From Formosa sp. Hel3_A1_48 (GTDB taxonomy: Bacteria > Bacteroidota > Bacteroidia > Flavobacteriales > Flavobacteriaceae): a stretch of 64,000 nt of DNA. Below are positions 8,261 to 15,129 of the stretch, one piece after another (positions within the stretch are counted from its first letter, which is position 1; every line of letters begins with the position of its first letter). The notes under the pieces were generated by a model. That model saw only the letters and a program-made list of their open reading frames with translations, ran no database searches and was not told where the DNA came from. Made by a program: the position numbers and the translations under genes. Location of the stretch: contig NZ_CP017259.1 in assembly GCF_001735715.1 (NCBI RefSeq), forward strand, positions 1,857,501 to 1,921,500. Direction: 5' to 3'.

Positions 8261-9562
8261 TTATCTGTTCAATGCTTTTTTGTAGGTTACTAAACAACGT
8301 TCTCGAGCAAATTTATGATCGACTATAGGTTTAGGATAGGAAAATTCTTGATATTCAGGAACCCATTTTTTGATGTAAAGATGATCTTTATCAAATTTAG
8401 TGATTTGTGTTGTAGGGTTAAATATTCTAAAATAGGGTGCTGCATCAACTCCACAACCCGCTACCCATTGCCAGTTACTCACATTGCTGGATAGCTCAAA
8501 ATCATGTAACTTTTCAGCAAAGTAAGCTTCACCCCATCGCCAATCAATGAGTAAGTGTTTACATAAAAAACTACCAACAAGCATGCGAACCCTGTTGTGC
8601 ATAAATCCTGTTTGATTCAATTCGCGCATTCCAGCATCAACTAGCGGATAACCTGTTTTACCCTGGCACCACATTTGAAACTCTTCTTTATTGTTACGCC
8701 ATTTTATTGCTTCGTATTGCGGCTTAAAACTTTTTGCGATTGTATGGGGAAAGTGCCATAAGATTTGCATAAAAAACTCGCGCCAAATAAGCTCTTTTAA
8801 AAATGTAATATTTTGACTTTTTCTCGATTTTTTCACAATACTTCTAATACTTACCGTTCCAAAGCGCAAATGGGGACCTAGTCGGGATGTTCCATCTACT
8901 GAGGGTGTATTTCTTTTCTCTTCGTATGCATCTATCAATTCATCTTCAATTTTGTACGGTACAATTTTTCTTTTTGATGAAACAAAGCCCATATCTTTCT
9001 TATCTACCCATTGACGTACTTCTAATTTTGCCGCATTGTCTAAAAATTCCTCAGACGGATAAGCTTGTGTTTGCTTATCGTCGAATAAGCTCAACCATTT
9101 CTTTGAATAGGGAGTATAAACTTTATAGGGTAAACCGTCATCTTTTGTGACTTCATTCTTTTCAAAAATAACTTGGTCTTTGTATGATGTAAATGTGATT
9201 TTTTGATCATTTAACAGTGCTTCAATTTCCGCATCTCTTTTAATGGCATAAGGCTCGTAGTCGTGATTGGTATACACCGCCTTGATGTTGTGTTGTTTTA
9301 TTATTGAAGTAAATACTTCCTTTGGGCTTGCATAAAATGTATGAATTGCTGTCCGATGTTTACTAAGCGCAATATTTAGGTCTTTTAGTCGATGGTATAT
9401 AAAATCAACACGGGCATCATCCTTTGGTAAACAATCTAAAATTTCAGGGTCAAATATGAATATAAGAAGAACACTCTCGTGCTGTTTTAGCGCTTGATAT
9501 AAGCCATGAACATCATTAAGTCTTAGATCTCTTCTATACCAAAAAATTGCTGTAGGACTCAT
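8261..9562 (-). CDS. Deoxyribodipyrimidine photolyase, class I CPD type
   Basis: A 433-residue flavoprotein that uses blue light to split cyclobutane pyrimidine dimers. The N-terminal antenna domain begins IFWYRRDLRLNDVHGLYQAL. The FAD-binding helical domain has TSRLGPHLRFGTVSIR, LIWREFFMQILWHFPH, GYPLVDAGMRELNQTGFMHN and NWQWVAGCGVDAAPYFRIF, the last holding the tryptophan electron-transfer chain and FAD contacts. The C-terminal FNPTTQITKFD is diagnostic of CPD photolyases rather than cryptochromes. It is slightly shorter than E. coli PhrB. It is the last gene of unit B and its start overlaps the SRPBCC stop by 4 bp. Confidence 0.93.
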   Translation of the reverse strand: MSPTAIFWYRRDLRLNDVHGLYQALKQHESVLLIFIFDPEILDCLPKDDARVDFIYHRLKDLNIALSKHRTAIHTFYASPKEVFTSIIKQHNIKAVYTNHDYEPYAIKRDAEIEALLNDQKITFTSYKDQVIFEKNEVTKDDGLPYKVYTPYSKKWLSLFDDKQTQAYPSEEFLDNAAKLEVRQWVDKKDMGFVSSKRKIVPYKIEDELIDAYEEKRNTPSVDGTSRLGPHLRFGTVSIRSIVKKSRKSQNITFLKELIWREFFMQILWHFPHTIAKSFKPQYEAIKWRNNKEEFQMWCQGKTGYPLVDAGMRELNQTGFMHNRVRMLVGSFLCKHLLIDWRWGEAYFAEKLHDFELSSNVSNWQWVAGCGVDAAPYFRIFNPTTQITKFDKDHLYIKKWVPEYQEFSYPKPIVDHKFARERCLVTYKKALNR

Positions 9563-10026
9563 GATTTGAATGGGCCAAAGAGCTCAATAAGTTTTTTTTG
9601 CCTATACTCGAAGATCTCTTTTAATTTTGGTTTTACAAGTATGGGGTGTGCCAATTGTCCAAGAATTCCAAAAGGAAGTTTGTAGTCCACTATGTCTTCC
9701 ATTTCAACACCCCCTTTTATTGGTTTAATAAAATGCTTATGATGCCATAGTGCATAGGGACCAAAACGTTGCTCGTCTACAAAGTATGATTTGTCCTGAA
9801 CATGGGTTATTTCTGTGACCCATTTTGTTTTGATACCCAATACAGGAGTTACAATATATTGAATTATTTGCCCAGGATACATCTCTCGATCTGCACCTGA
9901 TAAAATATGAAATCCCATATAATCAGGAGTTATTGTCTTTAAGTTTTCTGGGCTTGATAAAAATGCCCAAGCTTCATCCAAAGATATTGGAAGATTTTGT
10001 TTTGTATGTAAAGTGTATAATTTCAT
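9559..10026 (-). CDS. SRPBCC family protein (ligand-binding, CDP-type)
   Basis: A 155-residue helix-grip protein with YTLHTKQNLPISLDEAWAFL, then SSPENLKTITPDYMGFHIL, the opening of the SRPBCC group often called cell division inhibitor-like. WHHKHFIKP followed by VEMEDIVDYKLPFG is also typical. It has no signal peptide. Members accompany photolyase and short-chain dehydrogenase genes in light-stress clusters of several phyla, so a role with a hydrophobic or oxidised ligand is plausible but untested. It is separated from tspO by no bases and overlaps the photolyase start. Confidence 0.85.
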   Translation of the reverse strand: MKLYTLHTKQNLPISLDEAWAFLSSPENLKTITPDYMGFHILSGADREMYPGQIIQYIVTPVLGIKTKWVTEITHVQDKSYFVDEQRFGPYALWHHKHFIKPIKGGVEMEDIVDYKLPFGILGQLAHPILVKPKLKEIFEYRQKKLIELFGPFKS

Positions 10027-10488
10027 TTAGTTATAGAGTACAATGTAGGCATTGAGTGAAGTGGCCACTATTAGCCAAATAAAATAAGGCAGTATAAAAA
10101 ACCGGTTGTTTTTTAGACTGGCCTTAAAAGCAACTAGGAAATAAAATACAAGAATCGTGAGTATAATTATATTGATTAGTCCAAGCGTTGTGAGCTGTTG
10201 GTTGAAAAATATATAATTCCAAGAGACATTTAGTATAAATTGTATAATGTAAAGCTTAAGAACTTTATTGAGGTTTTCGTTTTGAACAAGAAAGGTCATA
10301 AATACGGAAAAAAAAATCATTACGCAGGTCCATGCAGCTCCGAAAATCCAACCTGCAGGAGTCCATGGCGCTTGATTTAGAGATGTATACCAAAGCGTTT
10401 CAGGTCCATTAGCCATGAGTATTGTACCAAGACCAAGAGCGCCAAAGTTTAGCGCTAAGAATACAATAAGAACACCTGTAAATTTCAT
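10027..10488 (-). CDS. tspO: TspO/MBR family membrane protein
   Basis: A 153-residue protein with five predicted membrane helices. WTPAGWIFGAAWT near residues 41-53 is the family's WxPPxWxFxxvW core, and FILNVSWNYIFF corresponds to the conserved LNxxWsxlFF helix. TspO binds tetrapyrroles, and in purple bacteria and cyanobacteria it is tied to light and oxygen responses by handling porphyrins, which are photosensitisers. Its place in the photolyase unit fits that role. It has the usual length and abuts both neighbours. Confidence 0.93.
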   Translation of the reverse strand: MKFTGVLIVFLALNFGALGLGTILMANGPETLWYTSLNQAPWTPAGWIFGAAWTCVMIFFSVFMTFLVQNENLNKVLKLYIIQFILNVSWNYIFFNQQLTTLGLINIIILTILVFYFLVAFKASLKNNRFFILPYFIWLIVATSLNAYIVLYN

Positions 10489-10656
10489 TTAATGCGTTAA
10501 TTCGTCAAGTTGGTCCAATACTTTTTGTGCCTCGGCATATTTAGCATCACTTGCCGATCTGTCTATAGACGACAAGTCATGCCATTCAGCCATAAGTTTT
10601 TTGTAGCGGTCTTGCAACTTTTCAGTTTCAGTTTTTCGTTTAAATAATCCAAACAT
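10489..10656 (-). CDS. Lacal_2735 family small protein
   Basis: A 55-residue protein that is easy to miss. The ATG is at 10654-10656 and the TAA at 10489-10491, directly against the tspo start and 2 bp after the glutathione peroxidase stop. It begins MFGLFKRKTETEKLQDRYKK and continues LMAEWHDLSSIDRSASDAKY, the pattern of the Bacteroidota Lacal_2735 family: a short hydrophobic start and two amphipathic helices. The function is unknown. The tight fit between two genes of unit B makes it a genuine member of the transcript. Confidence 0.85.
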   Translation of the reverse strand: MFGLFKRKTETEKLQDRYKKLMAEWHDLSSIDRSASDAKYAEAQKVLDQLDELTH

Positions 10657-10658
10657 AT

Positions 10659-11207
10659 CTATTTAATTAGTTTCGTGATTTTGCTACTCATAGGTTTTGT
10701 CATTGAATAGAAATAATCTATGTATTCACCATTGGGTCCAACAATATATTTTTGAAAGTTCCATTTAACAGAAGTATTGTTTTTACCATTCAATTTCTTG
10801 TCAGTTAACCAATTGTACAATTGGTGTTTGTCTTTGCCTTTTACAATTATTTTTTCGGTCATTAGAAAAGATACCCCATAATTTTTTTTGCAAAAGTTTT
10901 CTATCTGAGTTGAGTCTCCTGGCTCTTGTTGTCCGAATTGATTACAAGGGACTCCGATCACCATCAGTCTTTCTTTGTACGTGTTGTAAAGTTTTTCAAG
11001 TCCTGCGTATTGATTGGTAAACCCACACTCAGAAGCGACATTAACAAACAGAATGTACTTTCCTTTGTAATCGTTGAGGTTTATTGGAGTCCCATCAAGA
11101 GCATTAATATTGATATCGTATATGTTCATGGGTTTACTGTTTTGTGCATTTGTGTTATTTGAACTGATAAAAAATAATATTAAAGTAAAAAGTTTTGAGT
11201 GGGTCAT
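10659..11207 (-). CDS. Glutathione/thioredoxin peroxidase (exported, Cys type)
   Basis: A 182-residue GPx-family peroxidase. A hydrophobic N-terminus of about 20 residues ending in NTNAQ looks like a signal peptide, so it probably works in the periplasm. The peroxidatic residue is Cys61 in VNVASECGFTNQYAGL, with Gln93 in NQFGQQEPG and Trp149-Asn150 completing the active site. Cys106 in FCKKNYGV is the resolving cysteine typical of thioredoxin-dependent members. It removes peroxides, including lipid peroxides, consistent with a photo-oxidative stress locus. It lies 1 bp after the SDR stop. Confidence 0.93.
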   Translation of the reverse strand: MTHSKLFTLILFFISSNNTNAQNSKPMNIYDININALDGTPINLNDYKGKYILFVNVASECGFTNQYAGLEKLYNTYKERLMVIGVPCNQFGQQEPGDSTQIENFCKKNYGVSFLMTEKIIVKGKDKHQLYNWLTDKKLNGKNNTSVKWNFQKYIVGPNGEYIDYFYSMTKPMSSKITKLIK

Positions 11208-11208
11208 G

Positions 11209-11892
11209 TTAAGCCTTTAATGAAACAATTCCACAATCGAGTTTAAAGACTTGACCAGATACTGATTTTGACACATCTGAAATCAAATATTCAGCCATTG
11301 CAGCAACTTCGTTCGGATCTAAAAATTTCTTTAGTGGGTGTCTCTGTATCGTATTTTCGATCATGCGTTCATTGCGCAGTAGCTTTGCAGCTAGATCTGT
11401 CTGGGTGATTGTTGGTGCAATAGCATTAACCCTGACTTTGGGTGCCAAGTCAGCTGCAACAGACTTCATAAGACCCTCTACAGCAGATTTTGCAGTAGAA
11501 ACACTCGCATGGAAAGGCATACCCATAGCCGTAGCAACCGTACTAAAAAGTACAATTGATCCATTTTCTGATTGAACAAGTGCTGATTCATAAGCCTGTA
11601 TGCTCCTTACAGCACCAATGACATTAATTTCAAAATCTGTTCTGAAGTCATCCAAACTGAGTCTTTTAAACGGCTTTAGATTTATACTTCCAGGACAATA
11701 TATAAGGCCATCAGCACGCTCAATAGCTGGAAGTTCATCACTCAAAACATCACAATTGTAATGGGTTAAATTCTGGTGTTCAATATGGGGTTTCGATCTA
11801 CTTAGATTGATAATTAGGTAGTTTGTAATAAGCTTTTTAACAATTGCTTCTCCAATTCCTTTGCTTCCGCCAACAATAATGATAGTTTTCAT
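11209..11892 (-). CDS. Short-chain dehydrogenase family protein lacking the catalytic tyrosine
   Basis: A 227-residue Rossmann protein. The nucleotide-binding GGSKGIGEAIVKKL (residues 8-21), Asn90 in FEINVIGAV and Ser118 in VLFSTVATAMG are present. The YxxxK catalytic motif reads V131-S-T-A-K135: lysine is kept but tyrosine is replaced by valine. Classical SDR hydride transfer would be impaired, so it may be a nucleotide-binding sensor or have altered chemistry. To my recollection the SDRs in photolyase clusters of other bacteria also have Ile or Val here, so this looks like a subfamily trait and not decay. Its start overlaps the upstream small gene by 4 bp. Confidence 0.88.
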   Translation of the reverse strand: MKTIIIVGGSKGIGEAIVKKLITNYLIINLSRSKPHIEHQNLTHYNCDVLSDELPAIERADGLIYCPGSINLKPFKRLSLDDFRTDFEINVIGAVRSIQAYESALVQSENGSIVLFSTVATAMGMPFHASVSTAKSAVEGLMKSVAADLAPKVRVNAIAPTITQTDLAAKLLRNERMIENTIQRHPLKKFLDPNEVAAMAEYLISDVSKSVSGQVFKLDCGIVSLKA

Positions 11893-12113
11893 GACGTTAG
11901 TGGCCTTCCTTTTAATCGCTTTTCAATTTTTTGTTTGACAACCGTGAGGTCCTTCATTAGATCCATCAATTTCTGATCTTTATTGGTCTTGTAAATTTCA
12001 TTAATGCCTAAAATTAACGACTTAACCTCTCTGGACGCTTCAATTCGTTCACTCGTGTTTTTAAATTTTAAACTCTTGTTTAAAAATTCCTCTCCTTGTT
12101 TTATCGTACTCAT
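11889..12113 (-). CDS. Small coiled-coil protein of unknown function
   Basis: A 74-residue, highly charged and probably wholly helical protein (KSLKFKNTSERIEASREVKS, then KDQKLMDLMKDLTVVKQKIEKR). No signal or membrane segment. I do not recognise a named family. It is placed 2 bp after the folE stop and overlaps the SDR start, so it is certainly translated within unit B. Small helical proteins in this position recur beside photolyase-associated SDRs in Flavobacteriia as far as I recall, but that needs a search. Confidence 0.75.
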   Translation of the reverse strand: MSTIKQGEEFLNKSLKFKNTSERIEASREVKSLILGINEIYKTNKDQKLMDLMKDLTVVKQKIEKRLKGRPLTS

Positions 12114-12115
12114 TA

Positions 12116-12799
12116 TTATGATTTTATATAATTATTTAGTTCTGCTATTTTGGCTGAGCTGTTAAACGCTCCGCTGTAATAAGCAGTAACAGTAGCTGAG
12201 GATTCGTCTTTAATCCCTCTAGATGAAACACACAAGTGTTTGGCATCAATGATTACAGCAACGTCATCAGTTCCTAATATTTTTTTTAGTTCTTCACCAA
12301 TCTGATTTGTCAAGCGTTCCTGAACTTGTGGACGCTTTGCATAATATTGCACAATTCTGTTCAGTTTGGATAAGCCAATAACTTTTCCAGATGAAATGTA
12401 TGCCACATGGGCCTTGCCAATAATTGGAACAAAATGATGTTCGCAGTTGGAATAAAATGTAATATTCTTTTCAACCAACATCTGATTGTATTGATATTTG
12501 TTGTCAAACAATGCTATCTCTGGCTTGTTTTTAGGGTTTAAGCCTGAAAAAATCTCATCAATATACATTTTGGCCACTCGATCTGGTGTACCTCTAAGAG
12601 AGTCATCTTCTAAATCTAGCCCCATCACATTCATTATCTCTTCAAATAGAATTGAAATTTTTTTCTTTTTATCTTCATCACTTAATAAAAAAGCATCTTT
12701 TTTTATTGGCGTTTCTAATCCAGTATATAGGTGATCATCTCCAATTGCGTAATGGGAAAACCCATTTAGTGAATTTGTTTCTGTGGAGTTAGTGTTCAT
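12116..12799 (-). CDS. folE: GTP cyclohydrolase I
   Basis: A 227-residue enzyme converting GTP to dihydroneopterin triphosphate, the first step to folates and pterins. YSNCEHHFVPIIGKAHVAYI holds the zinc Cys and catalytic His; KHLCVSSRGIKDESSAT holds the second zinc Cys and the substrate loop; VQERLTNQIGEEL is also conserved. I chose the ATG at 12799, giving a 4-bp gap after TIGR03643; an in-frame ATG at 12871 would add 24 non-conserved residues inside that gene. In a photolyase operon it probably supplies the folate-derived antenna methenyltetrahydrofolate. Confidence 0.93.
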   Translation of the reverse strand: MNTNSTETNSLNGFSHYAIGDDHLYTGLETPIKKDAFLLSDEDKKKKISILFEEIMNVMGLDLEDDSLRGTPDRVAKMYIDEIFSGLNPKNKPEIALFDNKYQYNQMLVEKNITFYSNCEHHFVPIIGKAHVAYISSGKVIGLSKLNRIVQYYAKRPQVQERLTNQIGEELKKILGTDDVAVIIDAKHLCVSSRGIKDESSATVTAYYSGAFNSSAKIAELNNYIKS

Positions 12800-12803
12800 G
12801 TCT

Positions 12804-13076
12804 TCAGCGTTTTGAAATTTTATTATTTGAAATTGTTCTTTGTCTACTGCATTTGAATCGACCCGATTCAAAAGAGCGGAGCATCTGATGTTTTGTTTTT
12901 CTGCCTTGGACTCTAGCCCGCCAAAGCCTAAAACTTTTGGGTTTCATTTGGCTACGCATGAGTTCAATCACTTGTTGTTCTGTTAAGTTAAATTGAAATT
13001 TAATTGAGTCAAAAGTTGTACGGTCCTCCCAAGCCATTTCAATAATTCTATCGATATCAATTGCTGTTAGTTTCAT
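12804..13076 (-). CDS. TIGR03643 family protein
   Basis: A 90-residue basic protein. TAIDIDRIIEMAWEDRTTFD and QFNLTEQQVIELMRSQMKPK define the TIGR03643 family, and the second segment reads as a helix-turn-helix-like pair. FRLWRARVQGRKTKHQ follows with strong positive charge. The family is small and tends to occur beside cryptochrome and photolyase genes. DNA or RNA binding is plausible from charge and helix pattern, but the function is unknown. It overlaps the upstream gene's stop by 1 bp. Confidence 0.85.
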   Translation of the reverse strand: MKLTAIDIDRIIEMAWEDRTTFDSIKFQFNLTEQQVIELMRSQMKPKSFRLWRARVQGRKTKHQMLRSFESGRFKCSRQRTISNNKISKR

Positions 13077-13501
13077 TAATAAGGAAGTGTATATTGTTGA
13101 TCAAACTCGATTTTTTCGTTCATTAAACTTTTAAAAAAGGATTTGTTTTCTTTAAACATTTTGGAATTTTTAAAATGAATAAATTTTCCTTGTGCGTGTA
13201 TGCTAGTGAAGTTTGTTTTATAAAAAACAAGTTGGTAAAATGGTATTGCCCAAGTGTAGTTTTTTAAACCCTTTGTAATGTGAATTAGAACGCCTCTTTT
13301 TCTTAGTTCAATATTAGCATAATTGATGTCAGAGGTGGTGTTGGTAATATGGTCTAAATTTGGACTTAATTTTTCTACAATCATCCGTTTTGAACCCACA
13401 CCACCACGTCTTATAGCATCCCAAAGACTGTAAGATTCACCAACAAACTGATCGATGATTGGCTTATGCTCTTTGTTGTAATATGTTGTATCTAGAACCA
13501 A
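13076..13501 (-). CDS. Conserved protein of unknown function, first gene of unit B
   Basis: A 141-residue protein starting at a TTG, 20 bases after the proposed -7 box at 13522-13529; no in-frame ATG lies upstream. It is soluble, with no signal peptide. GESYSLWDAIRRGGVGSKRM and the later AIPFYQLVFYKTNFTSIHAQ stand out, the latter followed by GKFIHFKN, resembling a small PH-like beta domain. I do not recognise a family. As the leading gene of the photolyase unit and tightly coupled to TIGR03643, a role in the light or redox response is inferred. Confidence 0.75.
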   Translation of the reverse strand: MVLDTTYYNKEHKPIIDQFVGESYSLWDAIRRGGVGSKRMIVEKLSPNLDHITNTTSDINYANIELRKRGVLIHITKGLKNYTWAIPFYQLVFYKTNFTSIHAQGKFIHFKNSKMFKENKSFFKSLMNEKIEFDQQYTLPY

Positions 13502-13521
13502 AATGTATAAGTTTGTTTAAT

Positions 13522-13577
13522 CAAACTTAATTAATGTTGTAACATTACTAGTTACAATTAAAAAAACATTAACATTT
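13522..13577 (-). promoter_or_regulatory. Promoter of unit B: 22-bp motif, 26-bp spacer, -7 box
   Basis: On the minus strand bases 13577-13556 read AAATGTTAATGTTT, T, then TTTAATT, identical to the motif before the TetR-like gene except for one base. Exactly 26 bp further comes TAAGTTTG (13529-13522), a perfect TAnnTTTG -7 box. The TTG start is 20 bases later. No canonical -33 element is visible, so the motif probably supports or blocks polymerase through a bound regulator. AATGTTAATGTT within it is a perfect 6-bp tandem repeat. Confidence 0.7.
13532..13547. promoter_or_regulatory. Palindrome in unit B promoter spacer
   Basis: TAATGTT, two bases, AACATTA: a perfect 7-bp inverted repeat between the shared motif and the -7 box. 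Unit A lacks it. It repeats the AATGTT core of the shared motif, so the same regulator could bind both. A second inverted repeat, AAGTTTG and CAAACTT with a 6-bp centre (13509-13528), overlaps the -7 box. Confidence 0.5.
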
Positions 13578-13596
13578 TTAGTTTTTCTTTAACAGC

Positions 13597-15129
13597 TTAA
13601 TAATTTTCAGGATTACTCATAATCTCACTTGCTCTAAGTTTCATTTGGTGTACTTCTTCGCTCGAAAATTTATTCAAAACCGAATACATCATACGCATAC
13701 GCTGGTTTTTGGCGAGTTTTTGTTTTTTGTCGTCTAAGAAATTCCAATACAAACTATTGAAGGGACAAGCATTAGGTCCAAGACGTTCCTTGACGTTGTA
13801 TTGACACGAACTACAATAATTACTCATCTTGTTTATGTAACTTCCTGATGAAACATATGGTTTAGTTGCAATTTTACCACCATCTGCATATTGACTCATT
13901 CCTCTTGTGTTTGGTAGCTGAACCCATTGCAAAGCATCGATATAAATTCCTAAATACCAGTCATCAACAGCGTCAGGATGAGTTTGTGTGAGTAAGAGGT
14001 AATTACCAGTAATCATCAATCGTTGGATGTGATGCGCATAAGCGTGGTCAAGAGAATTTTTAATTGTTTTTTCAAGGCAATTCATTTTTGTTTTTCCTGT
14101 CCAAAAGAAATCTGGGATTTTTTCATGATTTTCCAACTCATTCAACCCTTTATATACAGGCATCTCTTTCCAATACATACCGCGCATGTACTCTCGCCAA
14201 CCAATAACTTGGCGAATGAAGCCTTCTACTTGTGCTATTGTTATGGCTTCCTTATTTTTTTTATATTCACTTAAAACAGCGTAAATAATCTCTTTTGGGC
14301 TAATTATTTTTAAATTCATGGCAAATGAAAGCCTAGAGTGAAAAAGGTATACTTCATCGCTGTGAAGTGCATCTTGATAGTCGCCAAAATAGGGGAGAAG
14401 GTTTTTACAAAAATAGGATAATTGATGTTGTGCCTGTTTTAGATTTATGGGGTATTCGAAAAAGGGTCCTTTAAAATGTCCTATTGTTTTTATTTTACTT
14501 TTAGCGATGTCATCACAAATTGTTTTGGTTTCATTCTTGAATGCTTTATATAATGGTATCCCCGGTGAACCTTTCCATTTTTTTCTATTGTTGTGGTCAT
14601 AATTCCAAATCCCACCTTCTGGTTGCTCGCCAACCATTAAAATGTGGTGTTTTTTGCGCATGTATCTGTAGAACCGTTCCATTAGAAGTTGCTTTTTACC
14701 TTCAAAAAAAGAGCTGAGTTCATCACGAGTTGTTAAAAAATGCTCAGAGTCATGACATTTGTAACTTATTTTAAGAGCAGTACAAATTGTTCTCATTTGT
14801 TCATCTAAGCGATACTCGTCAGGTGCTTGGTATTCAAAGTGCTCAATATTGTTCTGTTCAACAAGTAATTTTATATTTTTCTCTAAATTTTGATGATTTT
14901 TAGCATCATTAATTTTTAAATAATGTACTCTGTGCCCTTTATCTTTGAGTCGTTCTCCAAAAGCGCGCATTGCAGCAAAGAAACCAATAACTTTTTGTAT
15001 GTGGTGTTGAACATAATCTGTTTCTTGACGCATTTCAAAAATGCAATACAAAATTTGATCATCAACACTCGAAAACCATGAATGGTTTTCGTTGAGTTGA
15101 TCTCCCAGAATAAGGCGTAAAGTTTTCAT
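13597..15129 (-). CDS. Iron-sulfur (6-4) photolyase, PhrB/FeS-BCP class
   Basis: A 510-residue member of the bacterial photolyase class with a 4Fe-4S cluster, which repairs (6-4) photoproducts. It opens LRLILGDQLNENHSWF, diagnostic of the class. The four cluster cysteines are visible as Cys351 (KMNCLEKTI), Cys439 and Cys442 (NYCSSCQYNV) and Cys455 (PNACPFN), one residue off the Agrobacterium PhrB numbering. The repair histidines lie in HAYAHHIQRLM (His362, 366, 367). In PhrB the antenna is dimethyl-ribityllumazine, a riboflavin precursor. It is the last gene of unit A, directly after cryptochrome DASH with no gap. Confidence 0.95.
   Translation of the reverse strand: MKTLRLILGDQLNENHSWFSSVDDQILYCIFEMRQETDYVQHHIQKVIGFFAAMRAFGERLKDKGHRVHYLKINDAKNHQNLEKNIKLLVEQNNIEHFEYQAPDEYRLDEQMRTICTALKISYKCHDSEHFLTTRDELSSFFEGKKQLLMERFYRYMRKKHHILMVGEQPEGGIWNYDHNNRKKWKGSPGIPLYKAFKNETKTICDDIAKSKIKTIGHFKGPFFEYPINLKQAQHQLSYFCKNLLPYFGDYQDALHSDEVYLFHSRLSFAMNLKIISPKEIIYAVLSEYKKNKEAITIAQVEGFIRQVIGWREYMRGMYWKEMPVYKGLNELENHEKIPDFFWTGKTKMNCLEKTIKNSLDHAYAHHIQRLMITGNYLLLTQTHPDAVDDWYLGIYIDALQWVQLPNTRGMSQYADGGKIATKPYVSSGSYINKMSNYCSSCQYNVKERLGPNACPFNSLYWNFLDDKKQKLAKNQRMRMMYSVLNKFSSEEVHQMKLRASEIMSNPENY

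Noticed and set aside
12800-12871. Longer folE start at 12871
   Set aside because: It would run inside TIGR03643 and add non-conserved residues; the ATG at 12799 leaves a 4-bp gap typical of the operon.
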